Notes: generated from the letters alone by a model not told the origin. Counted from the stretch's first letter, positions 43,885 through 52,904 are shown. The stretch: 64,000 bases of DNA from an uncultured Lachnospiraceae bacterium (GCA_910587765.1 CAJUNR010000006.1:62001-126000); one strand, 5' to 3'. Made by a program: numbers and translations.

Positions 43885-45366
43885 ATGATGAAACAGACAA
43901 AATTAGCAGAAGCAAGAGCTTATGAGAAGACCTACGGCGCACAGATTTTACCCGAAGAGCGGCCGCTCTTCCATGTGACCCCCACCGTCGGCTGGCTGAA
44001 CGACCCCAACGGATTTTCCGTTTATCAGGGGGAATATCATCTATTTTATCAATATTACCCTTACGATATTCACTGGGGCCCCATGCACTGGGGACATATG
44101 AAGAGCCGCGATCTGATCCGCTGGGAACGTCTCCCCGCCGCCCTTGCCCCGGATATGGAATACGATGCCGGCGGCGTCTTCTCCGGAAGCGCGGCGGAAC
44201 TGCCCGACGGACGTCAGCTTTTGATGTACACGGGCGTACAGGGTAAAGACAACACCCCGGAGTGCCGGCAGACTCAGTGTCTGGCTGTCGGAGACGGCAG
44301 AAACTATCAGAAATACGAACAGAACCCGGTCCTTACCGCCGACATGATTCCGGAACCGTGCCAGGCCAAAGACTTCCGGGATCCAAAGATCTGGCGGGAC
44401 CCGGCAGAAAACTGCTTCTTCGCCGTGGCGGGCATCCGGATGCAGGACAACAGCGGCGCGGTCGCCCTCTTTTCCAGCGAAGACGGTTTCCACTGGCAGT
44501 ACGTCGGCATCCTCGACCGCAGCCGCAACGAGTACGGACGGATGTGGGAGTGCCCGGATTTTTTTGAACTGGACGGCGGGGCGCTCCTGATCGTATCGCC
44601 GCAGGAGATGCGGGCGCAGGGCCTTACATTCCACAACGGAAACGACGTCATCTGCCTGCAGGGAAGCTACGACCGCCGCACGCACGCTTTTACCCGGGAA
44701 AGCGTATCCGCCGTAGACTACGGCCTTGATTTCTACGCGCCCCAGACGCTGAAGACGCCGGACGGACGCCGGGTGCTGATCGCATGGATGCAGGCATGGG
44801 AGAACAGCCAGTTCTGCCGGGACGGCGCCAGATGGCAGGGCATGTTCACCCTTCCGCGGGAGCTGTCCCTGAGAGAGGGTCGTCTGATCCAACAGCCGGT
44901 GAAAGAACTGGAAAACTACCGCAGAAATCCTGTACTCTGCAAAGACGTTCCGTGTGCGCGCCGCACCCTGCTGCCCGGAATCTCCGGCCGGATCCTGGAC
45001 CTTACCGTCCATGTCCGGCCGCAGCAGGAAGGTTCTCTGGAAAGCTTCACCGTTTATTTTGCCCAGAACGATTCTCACAGCGTTTCCGTCCGCTACGAAG
45101 TGCGCAAAGGCACGGTATGTCTGGACCGCACGGATTCCGGTTTCCGCTACAATATCGTCAACCGGCGGGAAGCCCCGGTCAGAGATCAGGGCGGAGAGAT
45201 CCGCCTGCGCATCCTCCTGGACCGTTTTTCCGCGGAGATTTTTGTCAACGACGGAGAACAGGTCATGTCCGCCTGCATCTACACGCCGCAGGAAGCGGAC
45301 GGGATTTCCTTCGAGGCGGAGGGAAGCGGACGCTTTGACGTGGAAAAATACGAACTTTCCTTTTAA
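43885..45366 (+). CDS. Beta-fructofuranosidase / sucrose hydrolase, glycoside hydrolase family 32
   Basis: This cytosolic retaining GH32 enzyme has 493 residues. The three acidic signatures are present: WLNDPNG (nucleophile Asp40), FRDPK (transition-state stabiliser Asp166) and WECPDFF (acid/base Glu222). A C-terminal beta-sandwich follows. No signal peptide is seen, so it acts on imported sucrose or fructo-oligosaccharide. The ATG at 43885 is spaced 6 bases from GAGG. In-frame ATG codons at 43861 and 43873 lack a ribosome site. It lies after a terminator, so it either has its own promoter (not obvious) or depends on read-through. Confidence 0.93.
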   Translation: MMKQTKLAEARAYEKTYGAQILPEERPLFHVTPTVGWLNDPNGFSVYQGEYHLFYQYYPYDIHWGPMHWGHMKSRDLIRWERLPAALAPDMEYDAGGVFSGSAAELPDGRQLLMYTGVQGKDNTPECRQTQCLAVGDGRNYQKYEQNPVLTADMIPEPCQAKDFRDPKIWRDPAENCFFAVAGIRMQDNSGAVALFSSEDGFHWQYVGILDRSRNEYGRMWECPDFFELDGGALLIVSPQEMRAQGLTFHNGNDVICLQGSYDRRTHAFTRESVSAVDYGLDFYAPQTLKTPDGRRVLIAWMQAWENSQFCRDGARWQGMFTLPRELSLREGRLIQQPVKELENYRRNPVLCKDVPCARRTLLPGISGRILDLTVHVRPQQEGSLESFTVYFAQNDSHSVSVRYEVRKGTVCLDRTDSGFRYNIVNRREAPVRDQGGEIRLRILLDRFSAEIFVNDGEQVMSACIYTPQEADGISFEAEGSGRFDVEKYELSF

Positions 45367-45389
45367 AAAGAAATATGAACCGACGCCAA

Positions 45390-45433
45390 AAGCGGCTCCG
45401 TCCCGGCAACGGGAGTAGAGCCGCTTCTTTTCC
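45390..45433. terminator. Terminator between GH32 and the convergent azlD
   Basis: AAGCGGCTC (45390-45398) and GAGCCGCTT (45418-45426) form the outer stem, with CCCG/CGGG inside, followed by CTTTTCC on the right. AAAAG-type sequence on the left gives a short T-run for azlD. Confidence 0.8.
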
Positions 45434-45436
45434 AAT

Positions 45437-45763
45437 TCAAAACACAAACTGCACCAGCAGCATATAACAGATCGTCCCGCCGGCGATGGACAGCAGCATC
45501 TGTCCTTTTTTCAGATGCAGAGCCGCGGTCACGGCGATGGCGAGAAACTCCGGCAGGCCATGGCCTGCGCCGGACACGTCCACATTTTTCAGGCAGTAGA
45601 CCACGAGCATCCCAAAGATGGCGGAGGGCAGCGCCTTTCCCAGATACTGAATATACCCCGGCGTGGGCTTTTTGGAGGAAAAGATCAAAAAGGGAAGAAA
45701 TCTGGTCGCCATCGTGCCGGCGGCGCAGAGGGCAATGGTCATCATCTGCTGTTCTGCTGTCAT
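45437..45763 (-). CDS. azlD: AzlD family branched-chain amino acid export subunit
   Basis: This 108-residue membrane protein has three or four hydrophobic segments. The family block ATRFLPFLIFSSKKPTPGYIQYLGKALPSAIFGMLVVYCLK is clear. AzlD works with AzlC as a two-component branched-chain amino acid (or analogue) exporter. Its ATG overlaps the azlC stop codon by four bases (ATGA), showing translational coupling. The ribosome site GCAGGAGGTCTTGT lies inside azlC. Confidence 0.92.
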   Translation of the reverse strand: MTAEQQMMTIALCAAGTMATRFLPFLIFSSKKPTPGYIQYLGKALPSAIFGMLVVYCLKNVDVSGAGHGLPEFLAIAVTAALHLKKGQMLLSIAGGTICYMLLVQFVF

Positions 45764-46470
45764 ACAAGACCTCCTGCTTTCTCAATCGGTTTCCGGAAGA
45801 ACGTCAGGCCCGCCACGATACAGACCATGGTCGGCACCAGAAAGGAATCCGCCCCGAACAACAGCAGGCAGATCACCGACGCGGCCAGTCCGATATATGC
45901 CGTGTAATGTTTTTTCTCCTTCTTCCACTGTTCCAGAAAGATCACCACAAACATGGCGGTCATCACAAAATCCAGCCCTTCCGTATTAAAGGTAATGAGG
46001 GAGCCCAGGATCCCGCCCAGCGTGGAACCGGACACCCAGTAAAACTGATTCAGAAGAGTGACAAAGAAAAAGAACCAGCCCCGGTCCACGTCCTGCGGAA
46101 TCCGCGCCGTACAGTTGATGGAAAACGTCTCGTCGCACAGACCGAAAATCAGATAAAATTTCTTCCAGCCCATATCCTTGTAGCGGTCCAGCATGGAGAT
46201 GCCGTAGAACAGATGCCGCGCCTGAATCATCAGCACCATGATCAGCGTCTGCAGCGGCGCAAACCTGCCCAGAAGCATGGACACCGCCACAAATTCCAGA
46301 GAACCGCCGAAGATGACCATGCTCATGACCAGCGGATAGACGAAGGAAAAACCGCTGACATTCATATAGATCCCATACGTCATCCCCAGAAACCAGAAGC
46401 CTGCAAAAATCGGAATTGTATAGGGGAACGCCGCTTTGAAGGCTTTCCATCTGATGTCCGGCTGTCTCAT
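45760..46470 (-). CDS. azlC: AzlC family branched-chain amino acid permease
   Basis: This 236-residue membrane protein has the AzlC signature FKAAFPYTIPIFAGFWFLGMTYGIYMN, SLEFVAVSMLLG and the QARHLFYGISML motif. The ATG at 46470 is preceded by GGGAGGATATAAT. An ATG 30 bases upstream (46500) would place that ribosome site inside the gene. It forms the exporter with AzlD. The D-2-hydroxyacid dehydrogenase gene ends 38 bases upstream in the same direction, so all three may be one transcript. Confidence 0.92.
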   Translation of the reverse strand: MRQPDIRWKAFKAAFPYTIPIFAGFWFLGMTYGIYMNVSGFSFVYPLVMSMVIFGGSLEFVAVSMLLGRFAPLQTLIMVLMIQARHLFYGISMLDRYKDMGWKKFYLIFGLCDETFSINCTARIPQDVDRGWFFFFVTLLNQFYWVSGSTLGGILGSLITFNTEGLDFVMTAMFVVIFLEQWKKEKKHYTAYIGLAASVICLLLFGADSFLVPTMVCIVAGLTFFRKPIEKAGGLV

Positions 46471-46507
46471 ATTATATCCTCCCATTTCCGGTTCATCCAT
46501 AATCCGT

Positions 46508-47452
46508 TCATCGGTTCACCACATTGCGCAGCGTCTCTCCCGCCGCGTACCGCCCGGCGTTTTCAATACAGATATTGACCACATTTCGCAGCGTTTCCGG
46601 CAGGTGATAGAAACCGGAGACATGCGGCGTCACGAACGCGCCGGGAATATCCCACAGGCGGTGATCCGCGGGAAGCGGTTCCGGATTTGTCACGTCCAGG
46701 GCAGCGCCCGCAAGATGTCCGGATTCCAGCGCGTCGCACAGATCTTCCGTCCGCACCAGATCCCCTCTCCCTCCGTTGACGAAGAAACTTCCCGGCCTCA
46801 TGAGTGAAAATTTCTCCCGGTCAAAAAGTCCTCTCGTCTCGTCTGTGCTCGGCAGGAAAGAGACGACGGCGTCCGCTTTCGGGAGCAGACGCTCCAGTTC
46901 CTCCGTTGTATGAAGCTCATCCATACACGCCGGACACGCTCCCGGGCTTCTTTTCACTCCGATCACATATGCGCCCAGGGCATGCGCCTGCTCCGCAAAA
47001 CGCTGTCCGATATCCCCGGCTCCGAGAACCAGAACGGTGGAATCCGCAATGGAGACCACCTCTCCTTCTTCTCCCCATATATGCTTTTTCTGATCGTCCC
47101 GGTACAGATGAAGCTTCTTCTGCATCGCCAGCAGCATGGCAAACGCATGCTCCGACACCGCTTTACCGTAAGCCCCGCTGCTGGTCGTCAGAATCGTATG
47201 CTTACCAAGGACCCCTTCTCTGACGTACGGATCGTATCCTGCCGAATTTAGATGAAGCCATATAAGCTTCTCCGAGCTTTGGATCATCTCCGCCGGAGCG
47301 TTTCCGAAAATAATCTGCGCCTGCTGAACCTGTTCTTCCGTCACTTCTTTAATACTCGTATACGTATATTCCGCCTGCGGCAAAGCCCGCTCCAGCCGTT
47401 CTCTCTGACTCTCCTTCATGGGGATCAGAACCAGTACCTGTTTCTGCGTCAT
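46508..47452 (-). CDS. D-isomer-specific 2-hydroxyacid dehydrogenase
   Basis: This NAD-dependent dehydrogenase has 314 residues. It has the Rossmann motif VLGAGDIGQRFAEQA, SFLPSTDETRGLF, VNGGRGDLVRTEDLCDALESG with the catalytic Arg, and the catalytic HVSGFYH near the C terminus. The catalytic Glu is in DVTNPEPLP. ATG at 47452 follows GGAGAGGAAAAGG. The C terminus repeats ETLRNVVN twice within 30 residues, an apparent local duplication. Placement before AzlC/AzlD hints at branched-chain 2-keto acid chemistry. That is only contextual. Confidence 0.92.
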   Translation of the reverse strand: MTQKQVLVLIPMKESQRERLERALPQAEYTYTSIKEVTEEQVQQAQIIFGNAPAEMIQSSEKLIWLHLNSAGYDPYVREGVLGKHTILTTSSGAYGKAVSEHAFAMLLAMQKKLHLYRDDQKKHIWGEEGEVVSIADSTVLVLGAGDIGQRFAEQAHALGAYVIGVKRSPGACPACMDELHTTEELERLLPKADAVVSFLPSTDETRGLFDREKFSLMRPGSFFVNGGRGDLVRTEDLCDALESGHLAGAALDVTNPEPLPADHRLWDIPGAFVTPHVSGFYHLPETLRNVVNICIENAGRYAAGETLRNVVNR

Positions 47453-47488
47453 CCTTTTCCTCTCCTGCCTGTATTTTCTGATTTTAAT

Positions 47489-47517
47489 ATTATAACGGAA
47501 AACCGGCCGAATCACAA
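47489..47517 (-). promoter_or_regulatory. Promoter of the 2-hydroxyacid dehydrogenase gene
   Basis: Read leftward, TTGTGA (47512-47517) and TATAAT (47489-47494) are 17 bases apart. Confidence 0.65.
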
Positions 47518-47553
47518 CCGCCGCCGGCAACAAACGGATCTTTCGCTTTGGAT

Positions 47554-48447
47554 TTATGCACGCTTTCCTTTTCCACCGTATTCCGACCAGAAAAGTCCCG
47601 CCACCGCCAGAACCGTCCCCGCAGCCGAAGCCCATGTGACCGGCTCTTTCAGCACCAGCGACGAGGTAACGACAGTGATTACCGGAACCATATAGATATA
47701 GACGCTTGTCCGGACCGCCCCCAGTACTTTTACCGCCATGTTCCAGGTGACAAAACAAAGAGCTGACGCCCCCAGACCGAGATAGAGAATATTCAGCACG
47801 TTACCGGCCTGCGCGAACCGTTCCAGTCCCGGCCGCACATCAAATAAAAAAAGCGCTGGGATCATGAAAAGAATACCATAGAAAAACGTCCGGCGCGTGG
47901 TGAGGATGACCGGATACCCCAGGCCGCCGATCTCCTTTGTCAGCAGGGAATAACACGCCCACACAAACGCCGCCAGCAACGCCAGAAAATCTCCCATCGG
48001 ATTTAACTGAAGCCTGGTCCCGTTAAAACTGATCAGAACAACCCCCGCCATCGCCACCAGAAAGCCGATGAAAAAACCCGCTCCCAGTCTTTCTTCCGAC
48101 TTCCGGAACAGTTGGGAAAGGATCGCTGTAAAAAACGGAGCAACCGATATGATCACTCCCACATTGGAAGCCATGGTATAGGTCAGAGCAATATTTTCCA
48201 GCAGATAGTACAGGCAGATTCCGCACAGGCCTGCCGCCGCGAACAGAAGCTCCTGCCGGCAGCCCCGCGCCTTCAGCCGGCGCGGACATGCCAGAAACAG
48301 CGCCAGAAACCCCAGAACAAAGCGGAAGAACAAAATCTCCGCAGGCTGAAAATCCGTCAGCAGGACCTTGGTGGAGATAAAAGTGGTCCCCCAGATCAGG
48401 ACCGTAAAAAGCGCCGCCAGATGTCCGGCTGATTTACTGTTTTCCAT
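47554..48447 (-). CDS. EamA/DMT family transporter
   Basis: This is a ten-segment drug/metabolite transporter of about 297 residues made of two EamA repeats. They begin with AALFTVLIWGTTFISTKVLL and, after the middle, FLALLAAFVWACYSLLTKEI. It is likely an exporter of amino acids or other metabolites. The start is ambiguous. The ATG at 48447 is spaced from GGTGAAC, whereas the ATG at 48459 lies almost on the preceding AGAG. It overlaps the end of the acetyltransferase gene upstream, so the two are coupled. Confidence 0.9.
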   Translation of the reverse strand: MENSKSAGHLAALFTVLIWGTTFISTKVLLTDFQPAEILFFRFVLGFLALFLACPRRLKARGCRQELLFAAAGLCGICLYYLLENIALTYTMASNVGVIISVAPFFTAILSQLFRKSEERLGAGFFIGFLVAMAGVVLISFNGTRLQLNPMGDFLALLAAFVWACYSLLTKEIGGLGYPVILTTRRTFFYGILFMIPALFLFDVRPGLERFAQAGNVLNILYLGLGASALCFVTWNMAVKVLGAVRTSVYIYMVPVITVVTSSLVLKEPVTWASAAGTVLAVAGLFWSEYGGKGKRA

Positions 48448-49021
48448 GTTGTTCACCATCTCTTTTCATAAAATGATCCGCATCCCTTCCGCCCCGCTTC
48501 CTTCTCACATACGTGCACACCTTCCGGCTGCGCCCGTCTCTGTCCGTGCTGCTTTTGTGCATTTCCTCCAGCCGAAAACCACACGCTTCAAACAGTCTTC
48601 GGGAAGCAGTGTTGTTCTCCAGAATGCACGAACGGATACTGTCCAGCAAAAGATCCTCAAACGCGTAGGAAACCAGGATGTTGACCGCATCCCTCCCGTA
48701 GCCTCTGCCCCGCGCCGATTTCAAAAGTTTAATATGAATCTGCGCCGTTTTGCTTTTCCCGTCCAAATCGGAGAGCTGAATGATTCCAAGGCCCGATTCC
48801 GGATGCTCCCGATCCGCGATGACCCGACGGAAACAGCCGGCCGGAACCTGCAGAAAGCGGACCCCGTCCTGCGGACTCCCGCCGAAGACCGGACTCCGGT
48901 AGCCTTTTGTCACCTTCACAATCTCCGGATCTTGAATCAGGCCGAGCAGCAATACCCGATCCTGTTCTTCCGCCGCCCGCAGCAGCACTTTCCTGCCTGT
49001 GATGCCGACTTCCTTCTCCAT
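48434..49021 (-). CDS. GNAT family N-acetyltransferase (RimJ/RimL-like)
   Basis: This acetyltransferase has about 195 residues. The acetyl-CoA motif is seen as SARGRGYGRDAVNILVSYAFEDL, with the C-terminal NNTASRRLFEACGFRLEE typical of RimJ/RimL relatives. ATG at 49021 follows GGGAG at good spacing. A GTG at 49030 is too close to it. The last residues (RDADHFMKRDGEQHGKQ) are encoded across the start of the DMT transporter gene. The substrate is unknown. Confidence 0.9.
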   Translation of the reverse strand: MEKEVGITGRKVLLRAAEEQDRVLLLGLIQDPEIVKVTKGYRSPVFGGSPQDGVRFLQVPAGCFRRVIADREHPESGLGIIQLSDLDGKSKTAQIHIKLLKSARGRGYGRDAVNILVSYAFEDLLLDSIRSCILENNTASRRLFEACGFRLEEMHKSSTDRDGRSRKVCTYVRRKRGGRDADHFMKRDGEQHGKQ

Positions 49022-49274
49022 CTCTTCCACTCCCGCAGCCGCCTGCTCCTTCCCGGATAATTTCCGTACATGATCCGGCCATTCCGGATTCTTCCATCAA
49101 ACATAACAGAAAACTGCGGTTTTTGCAATCGTTACGGTGTTACTTTTTATATACCGTACCGGACACCCAACGAAAAATCACTTCCGTTTTTCTGCCCGTT
49201 ATGGTACAATTTGATTGAGAAGGGATTCCGCAGGCTGCGAATCTCAATTTCAAAATATGATGGGGAGAAAAGAC

Positions 49275-50111
49275 ATGAAACAAAAATTGAGTGTTGTTAT
49301 TTCAATGATTCTGTGCTTCTGTATGCTGGCAGGAAGCGGAGTGTCCGTGAAAGCGGCTCCGGCGCAGCTCACCAGTCTGACGTTTGATCTGGATTACTAT
49401 TACAATACTTATCCGGATCTGCAGACCGCCTTCGGCTACGATTACAACCGTTTATACCGCCACTATCTGGATTCCGGTCTGGCGGAAGGCCGCTCCGGCA
49501 GTGCGGAATTTAACTGTCTGGCGTACCGGAACAACTATCCGGACCTGCAGGCCTCCTTCGGGGAAGATTACCGCGCTTACTGCATCCATTATGAAACTTA
49601 CGGTAAAGCAGAAGGCCGAAGCGCATCCGGCGACGGCGCGGCTCCTGTTACCGCGGCGCAGCCCGCCAGCACGCTTATAGGAAGTTACGCAACCGCCTAC
49701 AGCACAAAGGCTTCGCGCGCAACGAATATCTCTCTGGCCGCCTCCCGAATCAACGGTATCGTGATTCAGCCCCAGGAGAGTTTTTCTTTCAGCCAGACCA
49801 TTCTGCCGAGAACAGCCGCTAACGGCTATGTAGAGGCGCCCATGATCGTGAATAAAAAATACGTTCCCGGAATCGGCGGCGGAATCTGTCAGGTGTCCTC
49901 GACGCTGTACGCCGCCATGTTAAGCGCCGGCCTGCCGGCCACCGAACGGCATCCTCACTCCCTGAAAGTGACCTATATGCCGGAGGGAATGGATGCGACC
50001 ATCTCCGGCAATACGCTGGATCTGAAGTTCACTAATATTTTTGCGGAACCGATCCGGATTCAGGCAGTCGCGGATCAGGGCACCCTGACGGTATCGCTGT
50101 ACAGGCAGTAG
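49275..50111 (+). CDS. Secreted VanW family protein with N-terminal tandem repeats
   Basis: This exported protein of 278 residues begins with a signal peptide (about 1-27). Two repeats of about 41 residues follow (FDLDYYYNTYPDLQTAFG and CLAYRNNYPDLQASFG, each ending in a G-AEGRS motif), a module I know from surface proteins of Lachnospiraceae. A VanW domain occupies about 135-278, with SFSFSQTILPRTAANGY, GIGGGICQVSSTLY and ATERHPHS. VanW is of uncertain function and is found in some vancomycin-resistance clusters. GGGGAGAAAAGAC precedes the ATG. It stands alone, so no resistance role is implied. Confidence 0.88.
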   Translation: MKQKLSVVISMILCFCMLAGSGVSVKAAPAQLTSLTFDLDYYYNTYPDLQTAFGYDYNRLYRHYLDSGLAEGRSGSAEFNCLAYRNNYPDLQASFGEDYRAYCIHYETYGKAEGRSASGDGAAPVTAAQPASTLIGSYATAYSTKASRATNISLAASRINGIVIQPQESFSFSQTILPRTAANGYVEAPMIVNKKYVPGIGGGICQVSSTLYAAMLSAGLPATERHPHSLKVTYMPEGMDATISGNTLDLKFTNIFAEPIRIQAVADQGTLTVSLYRQ

Positions 50112-50156
50112 ACGGCAAGTACGGCATTCCGAAACCGAAATCATTTCTAAATTCTA

Positions 50157-50184
50157 CAAGGCGCCGCCGAAACGCGGCGCCTTG
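50157..50184. terminator. GC-rich hairpin between VanW and the TrpB-like gene
   Basis: CAAGGCGCCGC (50157-50167) and GCGGCGCCTTG (50174-50184) form an 11 bp stem. Neither side has a strong T-run. Confidence 0.6.
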
Positions 50185-50188
50185 TCGG

Positions 50189-51562
50189 CTATTCGACCCT
50201 CGGAAGCTGACTGCGGTAAACCGCCAGCTCTTCGTCGGTGGGAATGGAATCATTCATCTCTCCGTTGTGGAATTTCTCATAAGCCACCATATCAAAATAA
50301 CCGGTACCGGTGAGGCCGAATACGATCGTCTTCTCCTCTTTGGTTTCCTTGCAGCGGACCGCCTCGTCAATGGCCGCGCGGATGGCGTGGGAGCTTTCCG
50401 GTGCGGGAAGAATCCCTTCTATCCTCGCAAAATATTCCGCCGCCTCAAAGACTTCCGTCTGCTTCACGCTGACCGCCTCCATCAGTCCCTGATGATACAG
50501 CTCCGACAAGGTGGAGCTCATGCCGTGATAGCGAAGGCCGCCGGCATGGTTGGCCGAGGGGATAAAGCCGCTGCCCAGCGTATACATTTTGGAAAGCGGG
50601 CAGACCATTCCCGTATCGCAGAAATCATAGGCATACACGCCGCGGGTAAAGCTCGGACAGGATGCCGGCTCCACGGCAACAATCCGGTAATCCGCCTCGC
50701 CGCGAAGCTTTTCGCCCATAAACGGCGCGATCAGGCCTCCCAGATTGGAGCCGCCTCCGGCGCAGCCGATGATGATATCCGGTTTCACCCCATATTTGTC
50801 CAGCGCCGCTTTCGTCTCCAGGCCGATCACGGACTGATGGAGAAGGACCTGATTCAGCACGCTGCCCAGCACATAGCGGTAGCCGTCGCTTGACACCGCC
50901 TTTTCCACCGCTTCGGAAATGGCGCAGCCGAGACTTCCCGTGGTGTTGGGATGCTCCGCCAGAATCTTCCTGCCCACCTCGGTCTCCGTGGACGGCGACG
51001 GCGTCACCGATGCGCCGTAGGTGCGCATTACCTCCCGCCGGAAAGGTTTCTGCTCATACGAGCACTTGACCATATATACCCTGCAGTCCAGTCCAAAATA
51101 AGAACACGCCATGGAAAGAGCGGTTCCCCACTGGCCGGCTCCGGTTTCGGTGGTTACTCCTTTAAGCCCCTGCTTCTTCGCATAATACGCCTGAGCGATG
51201 GCAGAGTTCAGCTTATGGCTGCCGCTGGTATTGTTGCCCTCAAACTTGTAATAAATGTGCGCGGGCGTATCCAGCTTTTCCTCCAGACAGTAGGCGCGGA
51301 CCAGCGGGGAGGGACGGTACATTTTATAGAAATTGCGGATTTCCTCCGGAATCTCAAAGTACGCCGTGTCGTTATCCAGCTCCTGCCGGATCAGTTCCTC
51401 GCAGAAGACGCCTGCCAGCTCTTCCGCCTTCATCGGCTCGAGAGTGCCCGGATTCAAAAGCGGCGCCGGTTTCTGCTTCATATCAGCGCGCAGATTGTAC
51501 CACGCGTTCGGCATCTCGTTCTCGTTCAGGTAGATTTTGTACGGGATTTTTTCGTTTTTCAT
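50189..51562 (-). CDS. trpB: TrpB-like pyridoxal-phosphate enzyme (TrpB2 type tryptophan synthase beta)
   Basis: This PLP enzyme of 457 residues is longer than classical TrpB (about 400) and fits the TrpB2 class. The PLP lysine is in GNNTSGSHKLNSA. The glutamate-containing TTETGAGQWG and the phosphate loop GCAGGGSNLGG are present. TrpB2 can make tryptophan from indole and serine without TrpA; no trpA or other trp gene is nearby. ATG at 51562 is spaced 8 bases from AAAGGAGG. An ATG 6 bases upstream is too close. A tryptophan T-box leader controls it, showing it responds to low charged tRNA-Trp. Confidence 0.94.
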   Translation of the reverse strand: MKNEKIPYKIYLNENEMPNAWYNLRADMKQKPAPLLNPGTLEPMKAEELAGVFCEELIRQELDNDTAYFEIPEEIRNFYKMYRPSPLVRAYCLEEKLDTPAHIYYKFEGNNTSGSHKLNSAIAQAYYAKKQGLKGVTTETGAGQWGTALSMACSYFGLDCRVYMVKCSYEQKPFRREVMRTYGASVTPSPSTETEVGRKILAEHPNTTGSLGCAISEAVEKAVSSDGYRYVLGSVLNQVLLHQSVIGLETKAALDKYGVKPDIIIGCAGGGSNLGGLIAPFMGEKLRGEADYRIVAVEPASCPSFTRGVYAYDFCDTGMVCPLSKMYTLGSGFIPSANHAGGLRYHGMSSTLSELYHQGLMEAVSVKQTEVFEAAEYFARIEGILPAPESSHAIRAAIDEAVRCKETKEEKTIVFGLTGTGYFDMVAYEKFHNGEMNDSIPTDEELAVYRSQLPRVE

Positions 51563-51637
51563 TGTCATTGCCTCCTTTGATACCTTTTTCATCTGATACT
51601 TTTTTCATCGTTCACGCCCACAGCGTTTTACAACAAC

Positions 51638-51946
51638 AAAAAACGCCCCTGGCAGAACGATACTACGCTCTGTCAAGGACGAACAGGTACGGTATTCCAT
51701 ACCGCCTTATCCGCGGTGCCACCTTGATTCACGGTACAACCCGTGCACTTTGCAGGATACCAACATATCCCCGGCATTTCTACGCCTGCCGCAAGCGTCG
51801 CAGAATACTCTGTGAACAATCACATTTGACTGCGCCCTCCGCGGTCCATTTGACAATTTGTTTCCTCTCCGGCTCTCAGCATCCCGGATTCTCTGTAAGG
51901 GCATCGTTGCCGTTATCTCCGCTTCATCGGTTTGAAGTATTAAATT
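51638..51946 (-). promoter_or_regulatory. T-box riboswitch leader, tryptophan specific
   Basis: Read leftward, the conserved T-box AAGGTGGCACCGCGG is at 51711-51725. It is followed by a terminator stem (CGTCCTTGACAGA with TCTGCCAGGGGCG, 51644-51681) and a T-run at 51638-51643. Upstream lies a long stem I region. Its 3' side contains AAATGGACC near 51844-51854, where TGG is the best specifier codon, meaning Trp. That matches the TrpB-like gene it precedes. Uncharged tRNA-Trp would pair and favour read-through. Confidence 0.92.
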
Positions 51947-51952
51947 GTTAGA

Positions 51953-51981
51953 ATCATATCACGATTCCACGGATGTGTCAA
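51953..51981 (-). promoter_or_regulatory. Promoter of the T-box/trpB transcript
   Basis: Read leftward, TTGACA (51976-51981) and TATGAT (51953-51958) are 17 bases apart. The stretch 51982-52073 up to the next gene shows nothing else. Confidence 0.82.
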
Positions 51982-52073
51982 CTGTTTTTTCAAAACACAT
52001 CCATGCTGCACGCATCGGACTGAAAACGGCGTAGGTATGAAAAATCCATGTTATTGCTTGTACCCATGCGGCA

Positions 52074-52610
52074 TCAGGAATACGCCTTTGCCTCATGCGC
52101 CATCTTGCGGATATCCGGAACCGTCAGGAGCACCGGATACAGGAGGGCGCCGATCACCAGACCGCTGATTCCCTGTATGATGTTGGCCGGAACGCTGGCG
52201 GCGGCCGCGGCAGCACCGTACATCACCGATTCACAAAGAAAATATCCGCCTCCCACCAGAACGATATCCGCGATTCCGCCCAGAACCACCGCCGCGCCGC
52301 GGCTTTTAGCGGTTCTGCCGATTTTCTGATAGATCAGGCCCGCCGCAAAGGCAACCGCCCCCTTGATCACAAATGTAATCGGCACGTAAAAGAAATATCC
52401 ACCCACCAGATCCGCCATCGCGGAACCGATTCCGGCGGCCAGAAGTCCCAGCCCCGGACCGAGAATCACTCCGGACAGGATCACAACCGCGTCGCCCGGA
52501 TGGATGTAGCCTCCCGTCCCGGGCGTGGGAATCCGAATCGACATGGTCGCCACGCACGCAAATGCCGCAAACAGCGCGGCCAGTACGATTTTTTTCAAAC
52601 TGTAACGCAT
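52074..52610 (-). CDS. ECF transporter S component
   Basis: This 178-residue membrane protein has six hydrophobic segments. The block IPTPGTGGYIHPGDAVVILSGVILGPGLGLLAAGIGSAMADLVGGYFFYVPITFVIKG is typical of S components related to the riboflavin-type family PF07155. These bind a vitamin or similar micronutrient and share the EcfA/EcfT module encoded elsewhere. ATG at 52610 follows AAGAGG. It is the first rightmost gene before the T-box promoter, so it is probably a separate transcript. The substrate is not identifiable here. The 294 bases upstream (52611-52904) contain no gene and no riboswitch that I could recognise. Confidence 0.88.
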   Translation of the reverse strand: MRYSLKKIVLAALFAAFACVATMSIRIPTPGTGGYIHPGDAVVILSGVILGPGLGLLAAGIGSAMADLVGGYFFYVPITFVIKGAVAFAAGLIYQKIGRTAKSRGAAVVLGGIADIVLVGGGYFLCESVMYGAAAAAASVPANIIQGISGLVIGALLYPVLLTVPDIRKMAHEAKAYS

Positions 52611-52904
52611 ACTCAAAACCTCTTTTCTTTTTAAGTTCAGCCTATTGTATAACAATTCTGGCCTGAATAAAATATCCAGTTTTGAAAAAAATAACCAGTC
52701 CAGTTTTGCGGCAGTTTTTCTGCATCCTGTCGTGTTTTACGCGGCAGCAAGCCCCGGACATCCCCGGTTACCATCCTTTTTTACAATCACTTTCTTCCGC
52801 TTTTTGCCGTTTTGAGCCGGCGCGTGTTCCTTTGCAGTAAATACAAAGGCCGACAACGACGGAATCCCCCACTTCATTCCTGCTGTTATAAAACAAAATT
52901 GTAT

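Noticed and set aside
44041..45447. Open frame of about 470 codons antisense to the GH32 gene
   Set aside because: The GH32 signatures are all on the plus strand, and the antisense frame crosses the terminator at 45390-45426.
49275..50111. Vancomycin-resistance role for the VanW-like gene
   Set aside because: No vanR/S/H/A/X-type genes are nearby, and VanW domains are common in unrelated clostridial surface proteins.
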